Positions 1 to 7,586 of a DNA stretch of 64,000 bases are shown piece after piece. The translations under genes and the position numbers were made by a program. Origin of the DNA: RGIG1828 sp045654685 (GTDB lineage: Bacteria > Bacillota > Clostridia > UMGS1810); NCBI GenBank assembly GCA_045654685.1, contig JAZONV010000034.1, positions 1 to 64,000 on the forward strand, given 5' to 3'. The notes beneath the pieces are model-generated. The model was not told where the DNA came from, ran no database searches, and worked only from the letters and a program-made list of their open reading frames with translations. Each line of letters begins with the position of its first letter. Position 1 is the first letter of the stretch.

Positions 1-2
1 AA

Positions 3-566
3 GAAAAATGGCAGTCGGATTTTTACACAGGGGAAATAGAGGACAAGGTTGTTTCGTTCAGCAAAGGCATAAAGACCTTGGTATACAATCCGCAAAATCC
101 ACCTTCATTCAATCCTGAAGGAGTATGGATGAAAGAACAGAATAAAAGAAATGATGTTATAAGTATATATACGCAAGCACAGGAAAAGGATGTGTTTGTA
201 AAAGGGAAAATGAAGGCAAGGCTGACTGTTTCGTCAAATTGTTGCGATACTTCGTTTTATATGATGATAGGCATACATACTGAGCAGGGTGATTATGCAT
301 TAAGACATGATATAACATCGGTGTGCTATCAAAGGGAAAACTACGTAGAAAATGAAAAGATTGTGCTGGAGTTCACCTTTGATGAATATGCTTTTGCAAT
401 AAAAAAAGGACAGTTTTTAAGAGTTGATATTGCTCCGACAGATAAAAACACCTATGTGTGTCATACCAACAAAAAGGGTCAATACAGCTGTATAGAAGAT
501 TGCCAAACGGCATACAATAAGGTTTTTTTGGAGGAATCTTGTTTGATTTTACCGGTGGAAAAGTAA
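3..566 (+). CDS. CocE/NonD-type hydrolase, C-terminal part (partial)
   Basis: The reading frame is open from the left edge of the window (codons in phase with position 3) to the stop at 566, so only the last ~187 residues are present. The visible part looks like the beta-sandwich jelly-roll domain that closes S15 / X-Pro dipeptidyl peptidase-like acyl hydrolases: alternating strands, a DVFVKGKMKARL segment and a late LRVDIAPTD segment, which resemble the 'F.G....L.V..D..D..f' and 'lr.dIs.s' signatures of that domain. The catalytic domain lies outside the window, so substrate (peptide or ester) cannot be judged. A TTG at 78 could start an ORF, but no ribosome site supports it and the frame continues upstream. 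Confidence 0.6.
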   Translation, partial: EKWQSDFYTGEIEDKVVSFSKGIKTLVYNPQNPPSFNPEGVWMKEQNKRNDVISIYTQAQEKDVFVKGKMKARLTVSSNCCDTSFYMMIGIHTEQGDYALRHDITSVCYQRENYVENEKIVLEFTFDEYAFAIKKGQFLRVDIAPTDKNTYVCHTNKKGQYSCIEDCQTAYNKVFLEESCLILPVEK

Positions 567-630
567 CTTTTGGTCTTGACTTGACATGAACTTAATGGAT
601 ATGTCGAATATTGTCGAAAGGAGACATAAG

Positions 631-1125
631 ATGAAATTAGTTGTAAAATCGGATACATATGGAGTAGGATTCGCTATAACAATAACAATTATTGCTGATT
701 TTTTACTTATCTTCTTTGGAATAAAAGATAACACTTTACTCGGATCTGGAATAACAGCATTGGTAATAACATTGTTTATCGCCATATGTTTTATTATATC
801 AGTAAATGAGAAATTGATTATTGATGGGAATAAATTATGTTATAAATCAATTAGAAAGAAATTTTATGATATTAGTGATGTTAGCGGACTGCTTGTTGTA
901 AAAGCACAAGTAGCGATCGGAAAAACACTTTCAGGTTGGGATTTGAAAAACAAGTATGTTATTGCGTATCTTAAGGACAAAAATTTCGAGTATAAGAGCC
1001 ATTATGGAAGTATTGATTTATGGAAATACCATAGGAAACACATTCTTTTTACTACTGTCTATGATGAACAAGTAATAGAATATTTCAAGTTAAAAGGAAT
1101 TTCTGTTACAGGTGAAATACAATGA
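631..1125 (+). CDS. small membrane protein of unknown function
   Basis: A 164-residue protein I do not recognise. Start chosen at the ATG at 631 because AAAGGAG lies about 8 bases upstream; an upstream ATG at 586 in the same frame has no ribosome site. Residues ~8-32 and ~37-56 are two hydrophobic segments (GVGFAITITIIADFLLIFF; ITALVITLFIAICFII), followed by a soluble ~105-residue part rich in Lys, Tyr and beta-prone stretches. This layout, two transmembrane helices then a cytoplasmic PH-like domain, is common in small bacterial membrane proteins, but a family assignment is inference. It is preceded and followed by the intergenic repeat sequences that mark this accessory region. Confidence 0.6.
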   Translation: MKLVVKSDTYGVGFAITITIIADFLLIFFGIKDNTLLGSGITALVITLFIAICFIISVNEKLIIDGNKLCYKSIRKKFYDISDVSGLLVVKAQVAIGKTLSGWDLKNKYVIAYLKDKNFEYKSHYGSIDLWKYHRKHILFTTVYDEQVIEYFKLKGISVTGEIQ

Positions 1126-1167
1126 TTTTTTTGTCTTAACTTGGAACGAACTACCATTAGAATAGGT

Positions 1168-1194
1168 TTGCATCTAAACCTTATGTGTCGCAAT
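1168..1194 (+). repeat. intergenic repeat, copy A
   Basis: Core reads TTGCATCTAAACC then TTATGTGTCGCAAT. It is preceded by AACGAACTACCATTAGAATAGG (from 1144), which has a counterpart before copy D. The same core recurs at 3155, 3643, 4468, 4691 and 7524. It lies just after the small membrane-protein gene and before the converging lactate permease. Confidence 0.75.
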
Positions 1195-1271
1195 TTGTCG
1201 CAATACGAGAAGGCTGTCGAATGTTTTCAAACGAGGCACATCGTATGACAAAATGCAATTTAGAAAAATAA

Positions 1272-1297
1272 CAAAACCCCTCCTAAAAAAGAAGGGG
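1272..1297 (-). terminator. rho-independent terminator of the lactate permease gene
   Basis: Read on the minus strand, CCCCTTC and GGAGGGG pair around a T-rich loop and are followed by TTTTG. The hairpin sits about 16 bases beyond the stop of the permease gene. Confidence 0.65.
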
Positions 1298-1312
1298 CGT
1301 GTATAAACCTTT

Positions 1313-2944
1313 TTATGATACTGGATTTACGCCTAAAGCAAGCGCAATATAGAAGATCACGACTGTGATAATCGTATAAATCATCATGGGGATAGCGTTG
1401 ATTTTAATCAGTTTGCCTTCACGTCCGGTTGTACCGATTGTGGCACTTGCGGCAACGGCATTGTTGATACAAACCATGTTACCCACCGCAGCCCCTACAC
1501 ACTGCATTGAGATAATGAGTACGGGAGGAATACCTAAAACTGATGCGGTGTTATATTGAAGATTTGTAAACAGATTCATAGATACGGTGCAAGAGCCAGA
1601 AACGAAGGCTCCTAAAACTCCTATAAATGGCGAGATGAATACGAAAAGATTTTTTCCTACCATCGCAAGAGCGGATGCCATTTCATCAAGCATGCTTGCG
1701 CCACCGACTACTTTGTATTTCATAACTTCAACAAGGGCAAGACCGAAAAGCAGAGCAAGAGCTGCACCGGACACTTGCTTTACAGTGTCCACCCATGAAC
1801 GCTTTATCATTTCCCAGTTCATTTTGTGAATTACATTTGTAATAAGAGAAACAAGTATGAAGAAGGTTCCGGGTAAATATGCCCATTTGAGGCTCCAGTC
1901 AAGATTTTCATGGCCGAGAAGGTTTTGGATTTTAAGAACGAAGGGCGCGCCCGATGTAAGCAAAGATTTAAGACCAAGCTGTGGAATACGGGTTATCACT
2001 AAAATCACTGCAATTAACAAATATGGTACCCATGCACGGATAAGACTCATTTTTGATTCCTTGATGGGTGTTACCTCGCTTGTGGCAAGCCATTGTTTAT
2101 CCCATTCCTCAGGGCTATCAAAATCCCATGTGGTTTTGGGCACCAAAAAACCCTTCTTTGCCGCTAGAACTGTTGCGGCCATTGAAATTAACGAAGCTAT
2201 TAAAGAAGCAAATTCATAACCTATAACAAGGGAAGTAATCAGAAGGGGAATGGAGAAGGATAGACCTGTAAAGAGCGCGAATGGTGTGGCTTTAAGTGCA
2301 GGTTTAAATGACTTTTCCTTAGTAAATACCCTCGTTGTGATAAGCAATACGATAAGGGGAAGAAACGTACTTACAATTGCGTGAGGCAGGGCAGTCCAAA
2401 AGGAAAACTGAGAAATAAAAGCGGTGTTTTCCGTCATTCCCAAAGCACTTAGTGCTGCGGTAACGGGCGTACCGACTGCGCCGAAGGAAACAGCAGAAGA
2501 GTCAAAAATCAGTGTAATCATAGCCGCGGCCATAGGCGGAAAACCAAGGCAGACAAGTAAGGGACCGGCCAGTGCTGCCGGAGTACCAAAGCCTGCAGCG
2601 GCTTCGATAAAGGAACAAAAAGAAAAACCTATAATACAGGCCTGCACGCGCTTGTCGGGGCAGATGTTCATAAAGCCACGGTTTATGGCAGAGGTGGCAC
2701 CGGAGGATTTTAATGTGTTCATGACTAAGATGGCACCTGCGATAATGATAAGCACATCCAAAGAACTGAGAAAACCGTAAAGAGAACTTGCAATAAGTGC
2801 CTTGAAATCATTGTTCCAGAACACAAGGCTAAATATTATAGCCATTATCCAGGAAAACAGAAGACATCGTTTTGCAGGCCAGTTAAATACCAGCATTAGT
2901 ATCAATGTGGTGAGAATGGGGATAAAAGCAAGTGTCGCTAACAT
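1313..2944 (-). CDS. lctP: L-lactate permease (LctP family)
   Basis: A 543-residue polytopic membrane protein with 12 or more hydrophobic segments, the usual length of the LctP/LldP family of proton-coupled lactate (and glycolate) transporters. Recognisable family stretches are the GFGTPAALAGP segment near residue 120, FDSSAVSFGAVGTPV near 150, and the C-terminal SGSCTVSMNLFTNLQ and INNAVAASATIGTTGREG. The start ATG at 2944 has a good GGAGAGG site just upstream. It is transcribed against its neighbours and sits alone between two repeat copies. No lactate dehydrogenase is next to it; uptake or export of lactate are both possible. Confidence 0.93.
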   Translation of the reverse strand: MLATLAFIPILTTLILMLVFNWPAKRCLLFSWIMAIIFSLVFWNNDFKALIASSLYGFLSSLDVLIIIAGAILVMNTLKSSGATSAINRGFMNICPDKRVQACIIGFSFCSFIEAAAGFGTPAALAGPLLVCLGFPPMAAAMITLIFDSSAVSFGAVGTPVTAALSALGMTENTAFISQFSFWTALPHAIVSTFLPLIVLLITTRVFTKEKSFKPALKATPFALFTGLSFSIPLLITSLVIGYEFASLIASLISMAATVLAAKKGFLVPKTTWDFDSPEEWDKQWLATSEVTPIKESKMSLIRAWVPYLLIAVILVITRIPQLGLKSLLTSGAPFVLKIQNLLGHENLDWSLKWAYLPGTFFILVSLITNVIHKMNWEMIKRSWVDTVKQVSGAALALLFGLALVEVMKYKVVGGASMLDEMASALAMVGKNLFVFISPFIGVLGAFVSGSCTVSMNLFTNLQYNTASVLGIPPVLIISMQCVGAAVGNMVCINNAVAASATIGTTGREGKLIKINAIPMMIYTIITVVIFYIALALGVNPVS

Positions 2945-2986
2945 GAAACCTCTCCTTTGTATAACGTAAAATATAAGAATATTTTA

Positions 2987-3024
2987 TCAAATATAACAGG
3001 AATTGTCAAATATAACAGGAATTG
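2987..3024. repeat. 19-bp perfect tandem repeat upstream of lctP
   Basis: The 19-base unit TCAAATATAACAGGAATTG occurs twice head to tail in the leader/promoter region of the lactate permease gene. The spacing of about two helical turns would suit a regulator binding site, but a simple slippage duplication is equally possible. Confidence 0.7.
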
Positions 3025-3154
3025 TCAAGGAAAAACGAAAAAGATTGAGGCGTTATCTCGGAGTTAGATAAAAACTATGAAAAGCATAACCTAAAAAACT
3101 TGCAAGTGAATGAGGAATATAATATTATAGTTGTGAGGTTCGTTAAAATACGCT

Positions 3155-3222
3155 GCATCTAAACCTTATGTGTCGCAATTGCTAAAAAAGACTGTCATCT
3201 AGTTTATACAGTCTTTATAGGC
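3155..3222 (+). repeat. intergenic repeat, copy B, with attached hairpin
   Basis: The core GCATCTAAACC-TTATGTGTCGCAATT is followed by an AAGACTGT ... ACAGTCTT inverted repeat (3187-3215). The right half of that hairpin (TTATACAGTCTTTATA) recurs at about 8343-8360. The repeat abuts directly on a truncated PHP gene fragment. Confidence 0.7.
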
Positions 3223-3411
3223 TTGGCGGCAAAATATGCTAATGAAAATAATATGATTGCAACTTGCGGCAGTGATTTTCACCATTGCGGTCAAGAATGT
3301 CTGAGTGGGATTCTGACTAAAAGACCGCTGAAAAATTCTTATGATGTGGCAGGTGTGTTAAAAAATGGAGATTATAAAATGACTATCGCCAATTATATAG
3401 TTAGTATATGA
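3223..3411 (+). pseudogene. 5'-truncated PHP-domain phosphoesterase fragment
   Basis: About 60 codons remain, encoding the end of a PHP (polymerase and histidinol phosphatase) domain. The residues CGSDFHHCGQE match the late metal-binding G-S-D-x-H motif of the family and resemble FAGSDNHCASE in the intact PHP gene at 7.6-8.3 kb. The N-terminal metal-binding H-x-H motif and most of the domain are missing. The frame opens at a TTG without a ribosome site, immediately after repeat copy B, so the gene has apparently been cut at the repeat. It may be an inert remnant. Confidence 0.6.
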
Positions 3412-3437
3412 TTCTCTTATTCTAACTTGACTTGATC

Positions 3438-3633
3438 CATTGCGTTGCATAGCAACGCATTGATATGAATTCTGACAAATTCTCGATATGTGCTAAAGCA
3501 CTCGATATGCCTGACGGCTCGATATATTGCCTTGTGGCAATGAGAATTCATATCATATCGAGTTTGAACGAAGCGAAAATATATCGGTTTTACGAAAGTA
3601 AAAATATCGAGTAAACTTTTAGTTTGCATATTG
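3438..3633 (+). repeat. hairpin-dense insert 1 (gene-free stretch 3412-3710)
   Basis: This gene-free stretch is built from short perfect hairpins (TGCGTTG/CAACGCA at 3440; TGCTAAAGCA; GCCTGACGGC; TTGCCTTGTGGCAA) separated by the recurring word CGATAT. An outer 12-bp stem joins GATATGAATTCT (3462-3473) to AGAATTCATATC (3543-3554). No ORF or promoter is evident. It is inserted between the end of the PHP fragment and repeat copy C, and resembles the hairpin-loaded intergenic repeats seen in other gut Clostridia. Confidence 0.7.
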
Positions 3634-3642
3634 ACAAAAAGG

Positions 3643-3670
3643 TTTGCATCTAACCCTTATGTGTCGCAAT
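3643..3670 (+). repeat. intergenic repeat, copy C
   Basis: Core TTGCATCTAACCC-TTATGTGTCGCAAT, followed by ATAGATATGTCGAAAA and the ribosome site of the next gene. The trailing TATGTCGAAxA...AGGAG module also precedes the small membrane-protein gene at 631. Confidence 0.75.
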
Positions 3671-3710
3671 ATAGATATGTCGAAAAATAACAAAAAGGAG
3701 AATTTTAAAA

Positions 3711-4431
3711 ATGGAAAAAATTATGAATTATGAGAATTTGAGAAGTTTTTCTTATGTAAATGATACTATCTGTAAAAAGCCTATTAAAGGAATTGTTATT
3801 TATTTTTTTTGGTTTGGGTGGAATGACAATGCATGATAATGATTTTACGGAAGGGGAGTTTTATGCTGAAAAAGGAATTTTGTATGTAGTACCATACAAC
3901 AATCCTTGGGCCTGGATGAATAACCAAGCTGTAAAATACACCGACGAAATTATTGATGTGTTGATTGAAAAATATGCTTTGGATGAAAATATTCCTATTG
4001 TATCAACAGGATTAAGTATGGGTGGCCAGTCTGCGCTTGTTTATACTTCAAAAGCTAAACGCATACCCGTGGCTTGTGTGGCAAACTGTCCTGTGTGCGA
4101 TGTTGTATATCACTTTACTGAAAGAAAAGATTTACCAAGAACATTATACAGCTCGTTATTTAATGAAGCCGGAACACTTGAAGATGCTCTTAAAGGCATA
4201 TCACCGTTGCATCTTATTGACAAAATGCCAAAAGTGAAATATCATATTTTTCATTGCGATGAAGATATGGCTGTCAATATTGATGCACATTCAAAAAAAT
4301 TAATTGCAGAATTTGATAAAAGACAGTACGATTTCACTTTTGATGTTATAGAAGAAAGAGGTCATTGCGATTTGACTTTGGATATGAAAAGAAAATTTGC
4401 AGAATATGTAATTAATGCGATTGGGAGATAA
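3711..4431 (+). pseudogene. alpha/beta hydrolase with a frameshift in a T8 run
   Basis: The gene starts with ATG at 3711 after a perfect AAGGAG (spacing ~10). The first ~33 codons are in one frame; after a run of eight T at 3803-3810 the continuation is in the +1 frame, and removing one T joins the two smoothly into a ~239-residue protein (…IVIYFFGLGGMTMHD…). The product is a serine hydrolase: oxyanion turn GLGG, nucleophile elbow GLSMGG, an Asp in HCDEDMAVN and a His in ERGHCD complete the triad. It may be a true frameshift mutation, a phase-variable tract or a sequencing error. A copy of its first 22 codons occurs at 7439. Confidence 0.75.
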
Positions 4432-4467
4432 TTTTTATTTCTAACACGAACTATCACTATAAGGGAC

Positions 4468-4495
4468 TTGCATCTAAACCGTCTGTCCCGCATAT
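4468..4495 (+). repeat. intergenic repeat, copy D
   Basis: Core TTGCATCTAAACC-GTCTGTCCCGCATAT, preceded by ACGAACTATCACTATAAGGG from 4446, which parallels the sequence before copy A. It directly follows the hydrolase gene and forms the left flank of hairpin insert 2. Confidence 0.75.
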
Positions 4496-4685
4496 GCGGC
4501 TTGATGACAAGCCGCAACTAAGTTTGCCTTACGGCAAGTGAAGTTATCTTTGATAGTGAAGTTTACAACGCATATGAAGTTCTGCCTGACGGCAGAGTGG
4601 CAAACTTAACTTCACTTTTGTATTAGCAAAAACTTCACTGCGTAAGCAACTTCACTTTGAACTTTAGTTCAAAACTTCACCAAAA
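4496..4685 (+). repeat. hairpin-dense insert 2 (most of gene-free stretch 4432-4760)
   Basis: A string of short hairpins: GCGGCTT/AAGCCGC at 4496, GCCTTACGGC, CTGCCTGACGGCAG, GAACTTTAGTTC. The words GTGAAGTT / AACTTCAC are interspersed at least eight times. An outer stem pairs AAGTTTGCC (4520-4528) with GGCAAACTT (4599-4607). The design matches insert 1 but the spacer word differs (AACTTCAC versus CGATAT). It is bracketed by repeat copies D and E in direct orientation. No gene is visible. Confidence 0.7.
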
Positions 4686-4690
4686 TGATT

Positions 4691-4717
4691 TACATCTAAA
4701 CCGTCTGTCTCTCATAT
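4691..4717 (+). repeat. intergenic repeat, copy E
   Basis: Core TACATCTAAACC-GTCTGTCTCTCATAT, followed by AAAAGATGCCGAAAAT and then the nucleotidyltransferase-fold gene. Sequence is closest to copies D and F (GTCTGT variant). Confidence 0.7.
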
Positions 4718-4760
4718 AAAAGATGCCGAAAATATAAATTAAGAATTTGATGGGGATATT

Positions 4761-5225
4761 ATGAAAAAATCATCATTTTTTGAAAATGCAAAATTACTTT
4801 ATGATAAATTTGAAATTATCCCGTTAATATATGGTTCTTTGGGACTTGAATATATAACCAATGAAGATCTGAATTCTGATGACATAGATATTCTGATACC
4901 TGAGATTTATATAAACGAGAGATGGAATGAATTTAAGTGTGTTTTGGAGGACGAAGGTTATATTGTATTTGATGAACGTGAACACACATTTCAAAAAAAC
5001 GGTATTTACTACTCTTATGCATCTATCGAAGAATTAGAGTCATTTGCAGGAATAACCTTATCAGAAATTGAGCAACAGGACATTGACGGATTTCGGTTCA
5101 AAGTGCTTTCATTAGAACAATATCTAAAAGTTTATACTGCATCTTCAAAAGATGGATACAGGATAAATGTCCGCCAAAAGAAGGATACCGATAAAATTTT
5201 GTTTATTCAAAAACACTTAAGATGA
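4761..5225 (+). CDS. nucleotidyltransferase-fold protein, function unknown
   Basis: A 154-residue protein. The segment LIYGSLGLEYI followed by NSDDIDILIP fits the G-S-x(~11)-D-x-D signature of the nucleotidyltransferase superfamily, as in minimal nucleotidyltransferases and the DUF294/aminoglycoside adenylyl types. The remainder (RINVRQKKDTDKILFIQKHL at the C-terminus, a helix near the metal site) matches small stand-alone proteins of this fold. A partner HEPN toxin, which would make it a MNT antitoxin, is not next to it. The ribosome site is GGGG, 8 bases before the ATG. Substrate unknown; superfamily assignment is reasonably safe. Confidence 0.6.
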   Translation: MKKSSFFENAKLLYDKFEIIPLIYGSLGLEYITNEDLNSDDIDILIPEIYINERWNEFKCVLEDEGYIVFDEREHTFQKNGIYYSYASIEELESFAGITLSEIEQQDIDGFRFKVLSLEQYLKVYTASSKDGYRINVRQKKDTDKILFIQKHLR

Positions 5226-5331
5226 CAATCAAAATTTGTCCAAACAGGACATAAACTATGCGCTTGACATCAATGCAACCAAGTTTGTCTTGCGCCATAG
5301 GGTCAGTTTAAACCATGAAAGGATAGAATTT

Positions 5332-6000
5332 ATGAATAAAAAAATATACATACCTATACTTGTGACATTTGCCTGCCTGATCATGGGGATTGTTGATGCT
5401 ATTATTCAACCGGGTTATGTGGTTAAATCTGCAATAAAAATGATTTTGTTTCTGTTAATACCTGTTGTTTACGGAGTATTCAATAAGGAGTGCAGGATAA
5501 AAACATTGATTAAACCTACCCCAAAGGGGTTTTTCCTTGCTTTTGCTTTAGGCATCGCAGTATACACAGTTATTCTTGGTGCATATTTCATATTCAGAAA
5601 TATATTTGATTTTTCAGCATTGGTTGGTAGTCTGAATGAAAGCACAGGCGTGAACAAATCGAATTTTATATGGGTTGCAATCTATATTTCCTTTGTCAAT
5701 TCATTTCTCGAAGAGTTTTTCTTTCGCGGATATGCTTTTTTGGTGATGAAAACATTTTTCAAAAAGTGGTTTGCATATGTATTCAGCAGTATTGCATTTT
5801 CACTTTATCACATAGCCATGATGATTGGTTGGTTTGGATTGCCGGTAGTTTTAATTTCACTTTTTGGACTTTTTGTGGGCGGAATGATTTTTAACAAGTT
5901 TGACGAAAAATGTGGAAATATATATCTTTCCTGGCTTGTTCATATGTGTGCTAATTTTGCAACAAATACAATAGGATTTTTATTATTTGCAGTTGGCTGA
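5332..6000 (+). CDS. CPBP-family intramembrane metalloprotease (CAAX protease-like)
   Basis: A 222-residue membrane protein with about six hydrophobic segments. The Abi/CPBP motif 1, EEFFFRGY (E-E-x3-R), is in the second half and is followed by motif 2 (FSLYHI) and a later H near MCANF, as expected for this glutamate protease-like family related to Rce1 and to bacteriocin self-immunity proteins. Start chosen at ATG 5332 because GAAAGGA lies about 8 bases upstream; the open frame extends back to 5236 without a ribosome site. Its target is unknown. The MATE exporter follows after 38 bases and may be co-transcribed. Confidence 0.82.
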   Translation: MNKKIYIPILVTFACLIMGIVDAIIQPGYVVKSAIKMILFLLIPVVYGVFNKECRIKTLIKPTPKGFFLAFALGIAVYTVILGAYFIFRNIFDFSALVGSLNESTGVNKSNFIWVAIYISFVNSFLEEFFFRGYAFLVMKTFFKKWFAYVFSSIAFSLYHIAMMIGWFGLPVVLISLFGLFVGGMIFNKFDEKCGNIYLSWLVHMCANFATNTIGFLLFAVG

Positions 6001-6038
6001 AAATCTGAACTTATAAAGAACAAAGAGAGGACTTACAA

Positions 6039-7409
6039 ATGAAATCAACAAAACTTACTAAAGACTTTACAAACGGAAACATAGCCAGACAACTGTTTTT
6101 CCTCATGATACCCTTCATGCTTTCAAATGCACTGCAGGTTTTGTATTCAACAATTGACATGATAATTGTAGGAAAATACGTTGGCACATCAGGATTATCT
6201 GCAGTTTCTCAGTCCAGTTTAATACTGAATTTTGCAACAATGGTATGTCTCGGATTTGCAAATGGCGGTCAGGTTCTGATTGCACAGGCAATAGGGGCAG
6301 ACAAGAAAAAAGAAACCAATAATATCATAGGAACATTGTTCACGGTAATCCTTGTGATGGGACTCATTTTTTCAGTTGTTATTGTTCTTTCAAAAAGCCT
6401 TGTAATAAAGCTTATGAATACACCTCCCGAATCTGTTGCAATGTCCGATGACTATCTTCTGATTTGCGGATTGGGCATGGTGTTTACTGCCGGATACAAC
6501 ATGGTATCGGCAATTTTGAGAGGTATGGGAGATTCAAAAAGGCCTTTGCTTTTTATTGCCATTGCATCGGTTGTAAACCTTGTGCTTGATATCTTATTCA
6601 CCGGAATATGGGGCTGGGGCGTTGCAGGTGCCGCATGGGCAACAATCATCGGTCAGGCGGTTTCATTCCTTTTTTCCATTTATTATCTCTACAAAAACAA
6701 AGAAGATTTCGGCTTTGATTTTAAACTTTCAAGTTTTAACCCCGTTAAAAAATATGTAAAAATGATACTCGGACTTGGCACACCAATGGCAATTCAATCG
6801 GGATTTATTAATATTTCCATGCTCTATGTAAATTCCATGATAAACTCTCTCGGTGTTGTGGAATCTGCAACCTTTGGTGTGGGTGTCAGAATTGATGATA
6901 TTATGAACAAAATTTCAATGGGCATTCAATATGCGGCTCTCCCAATGATAAGTCAGAACATTGCCGCAAAGAAAGTGAAACGTGCAGAAAATGTTGTTCA
7001 TTGGGCGTGGATTTTCTCTGCTTTATTTACAGTTGTTTTTCTCACGTTGTATTTGTGCTTTGGAAAAGAACTTTTTATGATGTTTTCTGATGATGCAAAA
7101 GTCCATGCACTTTCAGGCACGTTTATAAAGGCAATTATATGGATGTTTATTCCCTTTGCCATAATGCGCGGAACAGGTGCTTTTGTTCAGGGAATAGGAA
7201 ATGTGAAATTCGGTATGATGCTTTCCATTCTTGACGGTGTGGCACTCAGAATCGGATTCAGTTGGTTTTTCGGAATTTTCTTAAAGTTTGGGTTCTTCGG
7301 ATTTGTCCTCGGATATGCACTTGCCCCCTATGGCTATGCAATTCCGTCTCTCATATATTTCCTGAGCGGAATATGGAAAAAACGCCGTGTTTTGGCGGAT
7401 GATATTTGA
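6039..7409 (+). CDS. MATE family multidrug/sodium antiporter
   Basis: A 456-residue inner-membrane protein with about 12 hydrophobic helices arranged as two similar halves, the standard size for MATE (multi-antimicrobial extrusion) transporters of the DinF/NorM superfamily. Typical stretches are LFFLMIPFMLSNALQVLYSTIDMIIVG at the start (split here as PFMLSNALQ and STIDMIIVGKYVG), a FANGGQVLIAQAIGA helix and GMGDSKRPL. Such proteins expel cationic drugs or metabolites in exchange for Na+ or H+. Ribosome site GAGAGG is 9 bases before the ATG. It closely follows the CPBP protease gene on the same strand. Confidence 0.93.
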   Translation: MKSTKLTKDFTNGNIARQLFFLMIPFMLSNALQVLYSTIDMIIVGKYVGTSGLSAVSQSSLILNFATMVCLGFANGGQVLIAQAIGADKKKETNNIIGTLFTVILVMGLIFSVVIVLSKSLVIKLMNTPPESVAMSDDYLLICGLGMVFTAGYNMVSAILRGMGDSKRPLLFIAIASVVNLVLDILFTGIWGWGVAGAAWATIIGQAVSFLFSIYYLYKNKEDFGFDFKLSSFNPVKKYVKMILGLGTPMAIQSGFINISMLYVNSMINSLGVVESATFGVGVRIDDIMNKISMGIQYAALPMISQNIAAKKVKRAENVVHWAWIFSALFTVVFLTLYLCFGKELFMMFSDDAKVHALSGTFIKAIIWMFIPFAIMRGTGAFVQGIGNVKFGMMLSILDGVALRIGFSWFFGIFLKFGFFGFVLGYALAPYGYAIPSLIYFLSGIWKKRRVLADDI

Positions 7410-7438
7410 TAATATGAGATTTACTAAAAGGTAAAAAT

Positions 7439-7531
7439 ATGAACTTCGAAAATTTGAAAAGATTTACATATGTAAATGATACAATATGCAAAAAGCCTAT
7501 TAAGTGTGTTGCAGAAATGTACAGCATCTAA
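7439..7531 (+). pseudogene. orphan N-terminal fragment of the alpha/beta hydrolase
   Basis: The 30-codon reading frame begins like the hydrolase at 3711: residues NFENLKRFTYVNDTICKKPIK here against NYENLRSFSYVNDTICKKPIK there. DNA similarity stops after AAAGCCTATTAA, just before repeat copy F. After that the frame reads into the repeat and stops at TAA within its TCTAAA. It is therefore a gene start whose body has been lost and replaced by the repeat plus the PHP gene, not a functional coding region. Confidence 0.75.
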
Positions 7532-7549
7532 ACCGTCTGTGCCGCATAT
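7524..7549 (+). repeat. intergenic repeat, copy F
   Basis: Core GCATCTAAACC-GTCTGTGCCGCATATA, followed by AAGACTGTGAAAAAAAGTCGAAAGGTG, which supplies the ribosome site for the PHP gene. Left boundary coincides with the truncation point of the hydrolase fragment. Confidence 0.75.
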
Positions 7550-7586
7550 AAAGACTGTGAAAAAAAGTCGAAAGGTGATGAGTAAA

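Noticed and set aside
3438..4685. CRISPR array
   Set aside because: The repeated words are very short, spacers are irregular and themselves palindromic, and no cas gene is present.
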